NCBI GenBank assembly: GCA_013821585.1
Contig: JACDGO010000078.1
Coordinates: 1-8,146, forward strand
Direction of reading: 5' to 3'
Length of the DNA: 8,146 nucleotides
Source of the DNA: Sphingomonadaceae bacterium
GTDB taxonomy: Bacteria; Pseudomonadota; Alphaproteobacteria; Sphingomonadales; Sphingomonadaceae
Shown here piece after piece: positions 1 through 6,645 of this stretch (positions are counted from its first letter, which is position 1; each line of letters begins with the position of its first letter). The notes beneath the pieces were generated by a model. The model had not been told where the DNA came from. It saw nothing but the letters and a program-made list of their open reading frames with translations, and searched no databases. The position numbers were made by a program, and so were the translations under genes.

Positions 1-634
1 CAGTGACCGCCTGGTCATCCATGTGCAGTGTCCACCGCTGGCGGCGATCGACCGTTCCGCCGGCAAGCAAGTCAAAACGTGGCAGTTCGACATGTGTTTG
101 CGGATTGCCCTTGCGTTCGAAATAGCCAGGCGCCCCGAACAGGCCGCTCTCGGTGGTGCCCAGCTTGACCGCGATCAAGCCCGAATCTGCGAGCGGGCCA
201 ATGCCGATCGCGACATCAAACCCGCCCTTGAGCAAAGCGACGGCATCGTCGCTGACCACGCTGACCAACCGCACATCGGGATATTGTTCGAGGAACCGCG
301 CGAACAGTGGCCCGAGCAGGCTTTGCCCAAGCATGGCGGGCACGGCGACGCGGACCACGCCGCGCGGCTCGTGCTGACGACTCTGCAAGGCCCGCTCGCC
401 ATCTCGCAGTACGCCAATGGAGCGCAGACAATATTCGAAGAACAGCGCGCCGTCCTGCGTCACGGTCACCGCGCGTGTCGATCGATTGAGCAAATGCACG
501 CCGAGATGTTGTTCGAGACGGCTGATCCGGCGGCTGACCGTCGACTTAGGCAAGCCAAGCTGGGCACCGGCGCGCGTCAGGCTTTCGGTTTCGACGACTT
601 TCACAAATACCATCAAGTCGCCGAGATCGAGCAT
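1..634 (-). CDS. LysR-family transcriptional regulator (partial, C-terminus off the left edge)
   Basis: Reading the minus strand from the ATG at 634-632 gives 211 codons without a stop before the window ends, against about 300 for a full LysR protein, so roughly the last third is missing. Residues 4-60 form the winged helix-turn-helix: the segment around residues 18-41 has the typical A-x2-LG-x-PKSTVSRRI-x2-LE pattern, followed by LGV-x-LLNRSTR. From about residue 88 the periplasmic-binding-protein-like effector domain starts (GVVRVAVPAMLGQSLLGPLF, then FDVAIGIGPLADSGL). The PKSTVSRRIS recognition helix and the co-inducer domain style resemble the CrgA-like LysR subgroup (family knowledge). 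An in-frame GTG at 661-659 is a possible alternative start, but the ATG gives the normal family N-terminus and has a weak AGG seven bases upstream. It is divergent from the TonB receptor operon and probably controls it (inference from layout and the operator array between them). Confidence 0.95.
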   Translation of the reverse strand, partial: MLDLGDLMVFVKVVETESLTRAGAQLGLPKSTVSRRISRLEQHLGVHLLNRSTRAVTVTQDGALFFEYCLRSIGVLRDGERALQSRQHEPRGVVRVAVPAMLGQSLLGPLFARFLEQYPDVRLVSVVSDDAVALLKGGFDVAIGIGPLADSGLIAVKLGTTESGLFGAPGYFERKGNPQTHVELPRFDLLAGGTVDRRQRWTLHMDDQAVT

Positions 635-637
635 GCC

Positions 638-681
638 GCAACCTAGCGTCGGTTGCGACACACGCAACAGATTGTTGCAAC
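638..681. promoter_or_regulatory. LysR operator array: alternating GCAAC/GTTGC half-sites with a T-N11-A box
   Basis: Half-sites lie at 638-642 (GCAAC), 652-656 (GTTGC), 664-668 (GCAAC) and 674-678 (GTTGC); the last is extended to the perfect palindrome GTTGCAAC at 674-681. The pair GTTGCG-N5-CGCAAC at 652-668 is a perfect 6-bp inverted repeat and matches the LysR T-N11-A rule with T654 and A666. A second inverted repeat (GCAAC-N5-GTTGC, 664-678) shares its left arm, and a third (CGCAACC-N7-GGTTGCG, 637-657) overlaps the other side. The repeat centres at 660 and 671 are 11 bp apart, about one helical turn. The leftmost half-site lies four bases from the LysR start codon, which fits autorepression. 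That the LysR product binds here is inference. Confidence 0.65.
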
Positions 682-754
682 ATTAGCGGCTATGGTGAGG
701 CGGGCCTTTGCGCGATTTTCATAGGACGAACGCGCGGCACAGCGCGGGCCGATT

Positions 755-762
755 GGGGAGGA
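755..762 (+). promoter_or_regulatory. Ribosome binding site of the TonB-dependent receptor gene
   Basis: GGGGAGGA lies five bases before the ATG at 768. It is the strongest Shine-Dalgarno match in the window and decides the start against an in-frame upstream TTG at 708, which has no such site and would add 20 residues in front of the signal peptide. Confidence 0.85.
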
Positions 763-767
763 ATGAG

Positions 768-3341
768 ATGATTTCGACGACCGCTCGTCTGTTGACTGCG
801 ACCGCGCTGATTGCGCTGGTACCGGTAGCCGCGCTCGCGCAAACTCCTGCCGACACAGTCTCCGCGGCTCCCGCACCCGACGCCGTCGCTCCCGAAGCCG
901 GGCAAGAGATCATCGTCACCGCGACCGCGCGTCCGCGTATCGCGCTCGATACTCCATTGGCGGTGACGCAAGTCGGCAGCCAAGCGCTCGCCCGGCTCGG
1001 CACCAGTGGCCAAGCCGATATCCTCAACTCGATCCCGACGATCAAGGCCGATGCCGGTGGCGGCGAAGTTGCCGCCAACGTGTTTGTGCGCGGCTTACCA
1101 TCGGGCGGGCAATTCCAGTTCACCCCGTTGTTGTACGATGGGATACCCGTGCTTTCGACGTTCGGGTTGAACTCGTCCGCTTACGACGTGTATTACCGCA
1201 ACGATCTGGGCATCGATCGGCTCGAATATGTCCGCGGCGGTGTGTCAAACCTGTTCGGCCCGGGATCGGTTGCCGGGCTGATCAACTATATTTCGCGTAC
1301 TGGCGGCCCTGAGCTGCGCGGCACGGTCCAGGCCGAATATGCCGAACGCGGACGTTATAAGGGCGACGCGGCGGTCAGCGGACCGTTGGGCAACGATTTG
1401 TTTTTCGCGGTCTCGGGATGGTATCGCAAAGACGATGGCCCGATCAAAACCAACCTCGACACAGAGGGTTATCAGGTTCGCGGCAACCTGAAATGGCAGC
1501 CCGACGATCAAACGACGATCACGCTTTACGGCCAGTATATCGACGACAAGACGCAATTCTATCTGCCCGTTCCGCTCGACGGCAAAACACGCAGTCGCAT
1601 TGCTGGCAATGACGGAAACGAGGTGTTCTCGGTCCAGAACAACTTCAATGTCGCGAACTTGGCGTTCAATACGCCAGACGGACTTTACACGCCCTCGGAA
1701 ATTTCCGACGGGGTGAAGAGCCGCGGCGGCGAGGTCGCGCTGACGTTCGACAAGAAGTTTGGCGACGGTAATTGGGGTCTTAACGGCAAGGCGAAATATT
1801 CGCGTTACCACCATCAATTCGCCTTGTGGTCGGATGGCGATGGCTTGGTCAACGTCCCCGAAACGCTGACCAGCTTTATCGCCAATGGTCAGAACCCGGC
1901 CGCCGGCCGCGGCGCGGTGATTCCGCAATTGGTCGGCGCTACCAACCCGGTATTCACTTATGTCGGCGGTGGCGCAGTCCCCGCGAATGCGTTGCTGTTC
2001 GCCAACCGCTTTACGCAGCGTGACCGCCCGATGCGTGACTATACCGCCGAATTGAACCTTACCGGCAATGTCACAACGGGCAGCATCGACCATGCGCTGA
2101 CGCTCGGCGGGTTCTACGCCAATGCGCGGGCAAGCGACTTCAACGTCACCACGACGTATCTCGCGGCGTTCAACAACCAGCCGCAACTGGTCAATCTGAC
2201 CGTGACGACGCCGGGCGGCGGCACCGCGATCATCTCGAAGAACGGGCTGCTGGATGCGGGCAGCGGTTACACCAACAACAGTGCGAAGGCCGAGCGTTAT
2301 GCGGGCTATTTCGCCGACCAGATGAAGATCGGCAGCCGCTTCAACTTCGATATCGGCGGGCGCATCGAACATTATAATGGCGATATTCGCCGTGAGCGGA
2401 CCTCGACGACGATCACCGATGCGACGACGCCGAACCTGTCGACCGCGCTGCGCAACGTCATCTGGGGCAATGACGGCTATCTGACCGGCAAGGTCAGCAC
2501 GACCGAATGGGCGGCGGCGTTCGGCGCGTTGTACAAGGTCACCGACCGGGTCAGCCTGTATGCCAACGGATCGCGCGGCTATTTCTTCCCCGAAATCCGC
2601 GCCGTCGCATTCCGTCCGCTGCCCGCGGGCACGGCGGCAAATGCCAGCCTTTCTCCCGGCACCGCGACGTTCGACGGTGAAATTATCAAGCAGGCCGAAG
2701 CCGGGATAAAGGTGGCGCAGCCTTGGTTCAGCTTCACCGCGGCAGGCTTCTACACCAACCTCAAGAACAGACGTCAGGTGTTGTTCGTCAATGACGGCGT
2801 CGGCGGGTTCCGCGAGGCGGTCAATTTGATCGGCACCGAGAGCTTCGGCATCGAGTCGACGCTGGACCTGAAGCTGACGCGGTCGCTGCATTTGAGCGGC
2901 AATCTGACGCTGCAGCATGCCAAATATACGACGTTCACCGCGCTGGACGTGAACAACAACCCGATCCCGAACCCGGCGATCATCGGCAACGAGCTGGAAC
3001 GCCAGCCGAACATCCTTTACAATGCCGGGCTCTATTATGACGCCGGGCATTTGGATGCGTCGTTCTTTACCAACTACACCGGCGACAATTACGTCGCGTC
3101 GAACAATGCGATCCTGCTCAACGGGTTCAATATCGTGAACCTCAACGCCGGCTATAAAATCCCCGTCGGCGGACGGTCGAGCGTGCGCGTCGGGGTCAAT
3201 GTGTTCAACCTGTTCGACACCGATGCCGTGACCGAAGGTTCACCGCGCCAAGACAACAACCAGACGGCAGGCGGCGCGTATTTCGTCGGTCGTCCGGTCC
3301 TGCCGCGCCGCATCAGCGGCACCATCGCGTTCAACTTCTAA
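768..3341 (+). CDS. TonB-dependent outer-membrane receptor
   Basis: This 857-residue protein is a ligand-gated outer-membrane porin that takes up a scarce or bulky substrate using TonB/ExbBD energy. The first 24 residues are a signal peptide (hydrophobic core LLTATALIALVPVAALA, cleavage before Q25). A TonB box EIIVTAT follows at residues 47-53. The plug domain spans about 58-180, with the conserved VRGL near 107-110 and the block LEYVRGGVSNLFGPGSVAG at 152-170. The rest is the beta-barrel with alternating aromatic strands, including a VFNLFDTDAV block near the end, and the chain closes with a C-terminal phenylalanine (GTIAFNF), the normal outer-membrane insertion signal. Length and domain order are complete. 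It leads the operon, 16 bases ahead of the glycosidase gene, so it probably imports that pathway's substrate (inference). The ligand is not predictable; neighbours suggest a glycoside or other small organic molecule rather than a siderophore, since no siderophore genes are present. Confidence 0.95.
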   Translation: MISTTARLLTATALIALVPVAALAQTPADTVSAAPAPDAVAPEAGQEIIVTATARPRIALDTPLAVTQVGSQALARLGTSGQADILNSIPTIKADAGGGEVAANVFVRGLPSGGQFQFTPLLYDGIPVLSTFGLNSSAYDVYYRNDLGIDRLEYVRGGVSNLFGPGSVAGLINYISRTGGPELRGTVQAEYAERGRYKGDAAVSGPLGNDLFFAVSGWYRKDDGPIKTNLDTEGYQVRGNLKWQPDDQTTITLYGQYIDDKTQFYLPVPLDGKTRSRIAGNDGNEVFSVQNNFNVANLAFNTPDGLYTPSEISDGVKSRGGEVALTFDKKFGDGNWGLNGKAKYSRYHHQFALWSDGDGLVNVPETLTSFIANGQNPAAGRGAVIPQLVGATNPVFTYVGGGAVPANALLFANRFTQRDRPMRDYTAELNLTGNVTTGSIDHALTLGGFYANARASDFNVTTTYLAAFNNQPQLVNLTVTTPGGGTAIISKNGLLDAGSGYTNNSAKAERYAGYFADQMKIGSRFNFDIGGRIEHYNGDIRRERTSTTITDATTPNLSTALRNVIWGNDGYLTGKVSTTEWAAAFGALYKVTDRVSLYANGSRGYFFPEIRAVAFRPLPAGTAANASLSPGTATFDGEIIKQAEAGIKVAQPWFSFTAAGFYTNLKNRRQVLFVNDGVGGFREAVNLIGTESFGIESTLDLKLTRSLHLSGNLTLQHAKYTTFTALDVNNNPIPNPAIIGNELERQPNILYNAGLYYDAGHLDASFFTNYTGDNYVASNNAILLNGFNIVNLNAGYKIPVGGRSSVRVGVNVFNLFDTDAVTEGSPRQDNNQTAGGAYFVGRPVLPRRISGTIAFNF

Positions 3342-3357
3342 CCATGGCGAAGCGCGC

Positions 3358-4629
3358 GTGGACTTGAACGAAGCCGCGCGCGCCACGCTGCGCGCGAACG
3401 ACCGGGGCGGCTATACCGTCCCCAACGGGCAGGTTTACCCCTTCCAGTGGAACTGGGATTCGGCGTTCGTCGCCTTGGGATTCGACACCTTCGACCGCGA
3501 CCGCGCGTGGGCCGAAGTCGAAACGCTGTTCAAGGCGCAATGGGCCGACGGCTTCGTGCCGCACATCATCTTCTGGGTCGACGACGCGGGCTATTTCCCC
3601 GGCCCCGATGTGTGGGCGGCGGGCGAAAACGGCATCCGCACATCGGGCATCACCCAGCCGCCGGTCGCGGCAACGGTGGTGCGGATGCTGTGGGATACGG
3701 CGGTAGCGGCGGGCCAGGCCGACACATTCGGCCCGCGCGCCGATAAGCTGTTCGAGCAACTGCTCGCTTGGCACCGCTGGTTCGCGACGCATCGCGATCC
3801 CGAGGGGCGCGGGGTGGTCGTGGCGGTGCATCCGTGGGAAACTGGCCGCGACAATTCGCCCGAATGGGACGCGCCGGGCGAGCCGATCAATGTGTCGGGC
3901 GTCGGCACCTATACCCGCCGCGACACCGGCCACCTCGACGCCAAGATGCGCCCGACCAAGCTCGAATACGATCGCTATCTGGCGCTGGTGCAATATGGCC
4001 GCGCGCAAGGGTGGGACCATCACAAGATCGCCGTGGGTAGCCCGTTCAAGGTGGCCGATGTCGGCATGTCGATGATGATGCTGCGCGCCAATCGCGACCT
4101 GGCGGCGCTGGGCAGAATGCTGGGCAAAGATGTGGCCCCAATCGACGGCCTGATCGAGCGCGCCGAAGACGGAATCGACTGGCTGTGGGACGCCGACCGG
4201 CAAAGCTGGTGCTCGCGCGACCTGATCACCGGCAAGTCGTCGGGCTTCGTCACCAGCGCATCGTTCCTGAGTTTTTACGCGGGTATTCGCGACGCGGCGA
4301 AGGACGCGGCAGTGCTCGCGCATTTCGACCGCATTGGCAACGTCGTGAAGCATATGATGCCGAGCCTCGATCCCGAGGACCCGGGGTTCCAGATGGTGCG
4401 TTATTGGCGTGGACCGGTCTGGGCGGTGGTCAACATGATGATCGGCATCGGGATGGCCGAAGCGGGCCATGATGGACAAGCCAAACGGGTCAAGGACGAT
4501 ACGCGCACGATGATGAACCAGACGGGCTTTTTCGAGGCGTATTCGCCCGTCGACGGCGCGGGCAGCGGGGGTGACGATTTCTCTTGGACGGCGGCGATGT
4601 GGCTCGCTTGGGCAGGACATGAACGATGA
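3358..4629 (+). CDS. GH63 / glucosylglycerate-hydrolase-like glycoside hydrolase (MGH1-like domain)
   Basis: The 423-residue protein has the (alpha/alpha)6-barrel motifs of the bacterial GH63 group that includes mannosylglycerate and glucosylglycerate hydrolases (family knowledge). Visible are LRANDRGGYT at 11-20, YPFQWNWDSAF at 27-37, GITQPP at 97-102, ETGRDNSPEWD at 161-171, YWRGPVW at 349-355, GFFEAYSP at 390-397 and DFSWTAAMWL at 407-416. D165 (GRDNSP) and E393 (FFEAY) sit where the family's catalytic acid and base are expected, so it should be active. There is no signal peptide, pointing to a cytoplasmic enzyme acting after uptake. The start is GTG 3358, the first in-frame start after the receptor gene; it lacks a good Shine-Dalgarno site, and an ATG at 3344 is in another frame and stops after seven codons. 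It ends in an ATGA overlap with the next gene. The substrate (glucosyl- or mannosyl-glycerate, or another alpha-glucoside) cannot be decided from sequence. Confidence 0.88.
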   Translation: MDLNEAARATLRANDRGGYTVPNGQVYPFQWNWDSAFVALGFDTFDRDRAWAEVETLFKAQWADGFVPHIIFWVDDAGYFPGPDVWAAGENGIRTSGITQPPVAATVVRMLWDTAVAAGQADTFGPRADKLFEQLLAWHRWFATHRDPEGRGVVVAVHPWETGRDNSPEWDAPGEPINVSGVGTYTRRDTGHLDAKMRPTKLEYDRYLALVQYGRAQGWDHHKIAVGSPFKVADVGMSMMMLRANRDLAALGRMLGKDVAPIDGLIERAEDGIDWLWDADRQSWCSRDLITGKSSGFVTSASFLSFYAGIRDAAKDAAVLAHFDRIGNVVKHMMPSLDPEDPGFQMVRYWRGPVWAVVNMMIGIGMAEAGHDGQAKRVKDDTRTMMNQTGFFEAYSPVDGAGSGGDDFSWTAAMWLAWAGHER

Positions 4630-5375
4630 CCCCCGAACAGCGCGAATTCTATGACGAGAATGGATACGTCCTGGTCTCCGGGATGTTCAGCCCGGAAGAG
4701 GCCGCTGATTACCGCGCGCGGATTCACGCGATTGCCGACAAGCAGGGCGAAACCGACGCGACTTGGGCCAGCGTTGCGGGCGACACCAAGATCCAGCACA
4801 GCCACGATATCCAGTTCAAGGATGCGGCGTTCACGCGGTTGCTGACCGACAAGCGTCTGACCGATATGGCGCAGGACATTATCGGCCCCAACGTCCAGCT
4901 TCACCACAACAAGATGTTCATAAAGCCGCCGGAAAAGGGCTCACCCTTTCCGATGCATCAGGATTTTCCATACTTCCCGCACCGCGATCATTCGATGATC
5001 GCGGCAATCCTCCATTTCGACGATGCGCCGGTCGAAAAGGGCTGCGTCTGCGTTTACCCGGGTACGCACAAATTGGGGCCGCTCCCGGCGGAGGGTAGCG
5101 ACCATCACGTCTCGACGGAGCTTTACCCGATCGAGCGCGCAACGCCGATCCCCGCCAAGGCGGGCGATGCGCTATTCTTCCACTATCTGCTCGTCCACGG
5201 ATCGGGCTTGAACGTGTCCGACAAAGCGAGGACGACGTTGCTAATCCAGCTCCGCGATCCGGCGGACCAGCCACTGGAGGAACGCCACACGTCGCGCGGC
5301 CAAGGGATGATGCTCGCCGGGATCGATCCGGGCCGCAAGCCCTTCAACTTCGCTTGGCAGGACAAGGCCGCCTGA
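4626..5375 (+). CDS. Phytanoyl-CoA dioxygenase (PhyH) family Fe(II)/2-oxoglutarate oxygenase
   Basis: The 249-residue protein is a double-stranded beta-helix oxygenase of the PhyH family, which uses Fe(II), O2 and 2-oxoglutarate to hydroxylate an organic substrate (family knowledge). The metal-binding triad is visible: H111-x-D113 in MHQDFPYF and the distal H191 in LLVHGSGLN. R202 (ARTTLLIQ) is placed to bind the 2-oxoglutarate carboxylate. The N-terminal QREFYDENGYVLVSGMF opening is typical, and the length is normal for a small-molecule PhyH enzyme. There is no export signal, so it should be cytoplasmic. The ATG overlaps the glycosidase stop as ATGA, with AGGA eight bases upstream, so translation is probably coupled. 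Bacterial PhyH proteins act on very diverse substrates, so the name should not be read as fatty-acid alpha-oxidation. In this operon it may hydroxylate the imported compound or a released aglycone (inference). Confidence 0.92.
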   Translation: MTPEQREFYDENGYVLVSGMFSPEEAADYRARIHAIADKQGETDATWASVAGDTKIQHSHDIQFKDAAFTRLLTDKRLTDMAQDIIGPNVQLHHNKMFIKPPEKGSPFPMHQDFPYFPHRDHSMIAAILHFDDAPVEKGCVCVYPGTHKLGPLPAEGSDHHVSTELYPIERATPIPAKAGDALFFHYLLVHGSGLNVSDKARTTLLIQLRDPADQPLEERHTSRGQGMMLAGIDPGRKPFNFAWQDKAA

Positions 5376-6598
5376 GCGCATTCGCCGCCTTGTGCGCCGC
5401 GCTGACGCTCCCCGGAGCGACGCTCCATGCAATGCATGACGGCAAGAATTGCCGCGTCGAGGTGCAGATCGCTGGCCGTGTCGGCTTTCAGCTGTGGCTG
5501 CCCGATGCGTGGAACGGGCGGTACTACCAAATCGGCACCGGCGGATTTGCCGGACAGATTTTCCCGGACTCGCTCGCCTGGGATGCGGCCAAGGGCAATG
5601 CCGTAGCGATGTCCGACGCGGGGCATCGCGGCGATCCGATGGACGCCGGCTGGGCGATGGGCGACCGGCAGGCAGTGATCGATTACGGCTATCGGTCGAT
5701 CAAGACGACCAGCGACGCCGCACGGGTTTTGATCCGGCGTTATTACGGACGCGCCGCGAACCACCGTTATTTCGCCGGCTGTTCGAACGGCGGGCGGCAG
5801 GCGTTGATGGCGGCGATGCGCTGGCCGATGGATTGGGACGGGATTGTCGCGGGGTCGCCCGCGGCATTGTGGACGCAACAGCTGGCCAGCTTTGCCGCGC
5901 TCCAGCGACAAGTCGAACGATCGCCCCCGATCGACCCGGCAAAGGTTCAACGCGAGGCGTGGGCGACCTGTCCCAAAGGCACCATCACGAACGGTGTCGC
6001 ACTCGATCCCGAGCGTTGCCACTATCGCCCCGCCGACCCGTTGGTGCGGGCGATCGTTGCCGCCGGATACGAGCCGACCGCAACGGGCGCCTGGGGCAAA
6101 TGGATCGTCAATCCCGACCCCGCCGCGGCATCGCAGCGACGCTTTGCCGAAGGCGGATATCGCTATTTGCTGCGCAGCAATCCCGGCTGGCAAATCGCCG
6201 CCTATGATGCCGTGCATGATCGGCCCGATGCGGGCGTCGCCGAAACACTGGACGCCACGCGAAGCCTTGCCGCATTCCGCGCCAAGGGTGGACGGATCAT
6301 CAGCTATTTCGGCTGGGCCGACGCGGTGATCGCTCCCCGGCCCTATCTCGCTTGGTATGACGGCCAGGGTGCACAGCGCCGCGACTGGTTCCGCTTGTTC
6401 ATGGTGCCGGGCATGTTTCATTGTCAGGGCGGCGGCGTGCCCGATGCATTCGGTCAATCGCCGGCTTCCCCCGCCGCCGCGCCCGATGCCGAGCACGATA
6501 TTCGCCGGGCGCTCGAAGCGTGGGTCGAGGATGGCCGCGCACCCGACCGGCTGGCGACGCGAGGCGACCTCGCCACCAGAACGCTGAGGCCGCGATGA
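5354..6598 (+). CDS. Compact tannase/feruloyl-esterase-family alpha/beta hydrolase; start uncertain
   Basis: From TTG 5354 the product has 414 residues, against about 520-570 for most of the family. The family's CS-D-HC catalytic set is intact: C143-S144 in AGCSNGGRQALM, D323 in YFGWADAVI and H356-C357 in PGMFHCQGG, where the two cysteines should form the disulfide joining Ser and His. WLPDAWNGRYYQIGTGGFAG (49-68) and WDGIVAGSPA (161-170) are also typical. Such enzymes hydrolyse esters of gallic or hydroxycinnamic acids. The start is unclear: TTG 5354 overlaps the dioxygenase gene by 22 bases, TTG 5390 and ATG 5432 are alternatives, and none has a properly spaced Shine-Dalgarno site. Residues 7-26 could pass as a weak signal peptide, but CAALTLPGATL (14-24) matches the first mature segment of longer relatives, so a dedicated signal peptide may be missing. 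The lid is short and its calcium-site acidic residues are largely absent. Confidence 0.85.
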   Translation: MAGQGRLSAFAALCAALTLPGATLHAMHDGKNCRVEVQIAGRVGFQLWLPDAWNGRYYQIGTGGFAGQIFPDSLAWDAAKGNAVAMSDAGHRGDPMDAGWAMGDRQAVIDYGYRSIKTTSDAARVLIRRYYGRAANHRYFAGCSNGGRQALMAAMRWPMDWDGIVAGSPAALWTQQLASFAALQRQVERSPPIDPAKVQREAWATCPKGTITNGVALDPERCHYRPADPLVRAIVAAGYEPTATGAWGKWIVNPDPAAASQRRFAEGGYRYLLRSNPGWQIAAYDAVHDRPDAGVAETLDATRSLAAFRAKGGRIISYFGWADAVIAPRPYLAWYDGQGAQRRDWFRLFMVPGMFHCQGGGVPDAFGQSPASPAAAPDAEHDIRRALEAWVEDGRAPDRLATRGDLATRTLRPR

Positions 6599-6645
6599 CC
6601 ACGTTGCATGCCAAAAACAATCAAACGACTAGGAGACGCCGGTGA
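6595..6645 (+). CDS. Possible 16-codon mini-ORF bridging the esterase and ADP-ribosylglycohydrolase genes
   Basis: ATG 6595 overlaps the esterase stop as ATGA, and the TGA at 6643-6645 overlaps the next gene's GTG at 6642. The predicted peptide MTTLHAKNNQTTRRRR ends in four arginines and matches nothing I know. There is no separate Shine-Dalgarno site, so translation would depend on reinitiation after the esterase stop. It may only carry ribosomes across the gap to the next gene, or may be chance; a 43-base gap can hold such an ORF by accident. Confidence 0.2.
   Translation: MTTLHAKNNQTTRRRR
6631..6635 (+). promoter_or_regulatory. Ribosome binding site of the ADP-ribosylglycohydrolase-family gene
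   Basis: AGGAG lies six bases before GTG 6642, a clear Shine-Dalgarno match that supports the GTG as the true start. It falls inside the arginine codons of the preceding mini-ORF. Confidence 0.8.

Larger units (their letters stand above)
635..767. promoter_or_regulatory. Divergent intergenic control region between the LysR gene and the receptor operon
   Basis: These 133 bases separate two divergent start codons and must carry both promoters. The regulator-proximal half is filled by the GCAAC/GTTGC array described separately. The receptor-proximal half contains a small GC-rich inverted repeat (CGCGC at 731-735 and GCGCG at 742-746, six-base loop) that would lie in the leader of the receptor mRNA. 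I searched both strands for -35/-10 pairs with 16-18 base spacing and found none I would defend; TATGGT at 691-696 is a weak -10 candidate without a matching -35. Confidence 0.7.

Noticed and set aside
23..646. A 207-codon plus-strand open frame at the left end
   Set aside because: It is the complement of the LysR gene, whose minus-strand translation shows a full helix-turn-helix and effector-domain pattern. The plus-strand product is low in structure and resembles nothing.
731..746. GC-rich inverted repeat CGCGC/GCGCG considered as a terminator or riboswitch
   Set aside because: The stem is only five base pairs with no U-tract and no known riboswitch core; it is likely chance in a GC-rich leader.
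708..767. Upstream TTG start that would lengthen the TonB-dependent receptor by 20 residues
   Set aside because: The added residues would precede a textbook signal peptide, and the strong GGGGAGGA site fits only the ATG at 768.
1245..3050. A 601-codon open frame on the minus strand
   Set aside because: It lies wholly inside the receptor gene, opposite a protein with full signal peptide, plug and barrel signatures. High GC with third-position bias often leaves long antisense frames open; its translation is rich in R, D, V and A and shows no recognisable domain.
3331..4620. A 429-codon open frame on the minus strand
   Set aside because: It is antisense to the glycosidase gene, whose catalytic motifs are clear. 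The translation is histidine- and arginine-rich without domain signals, as expected of a GC-driven shadow.
5183..6496. A 437-codon open frame on the minus strand
   Set aside because: It is antisense to the esterase and the end of the dioxygenase gene, with no recognisable motif and no Shine-Dalgarno support.
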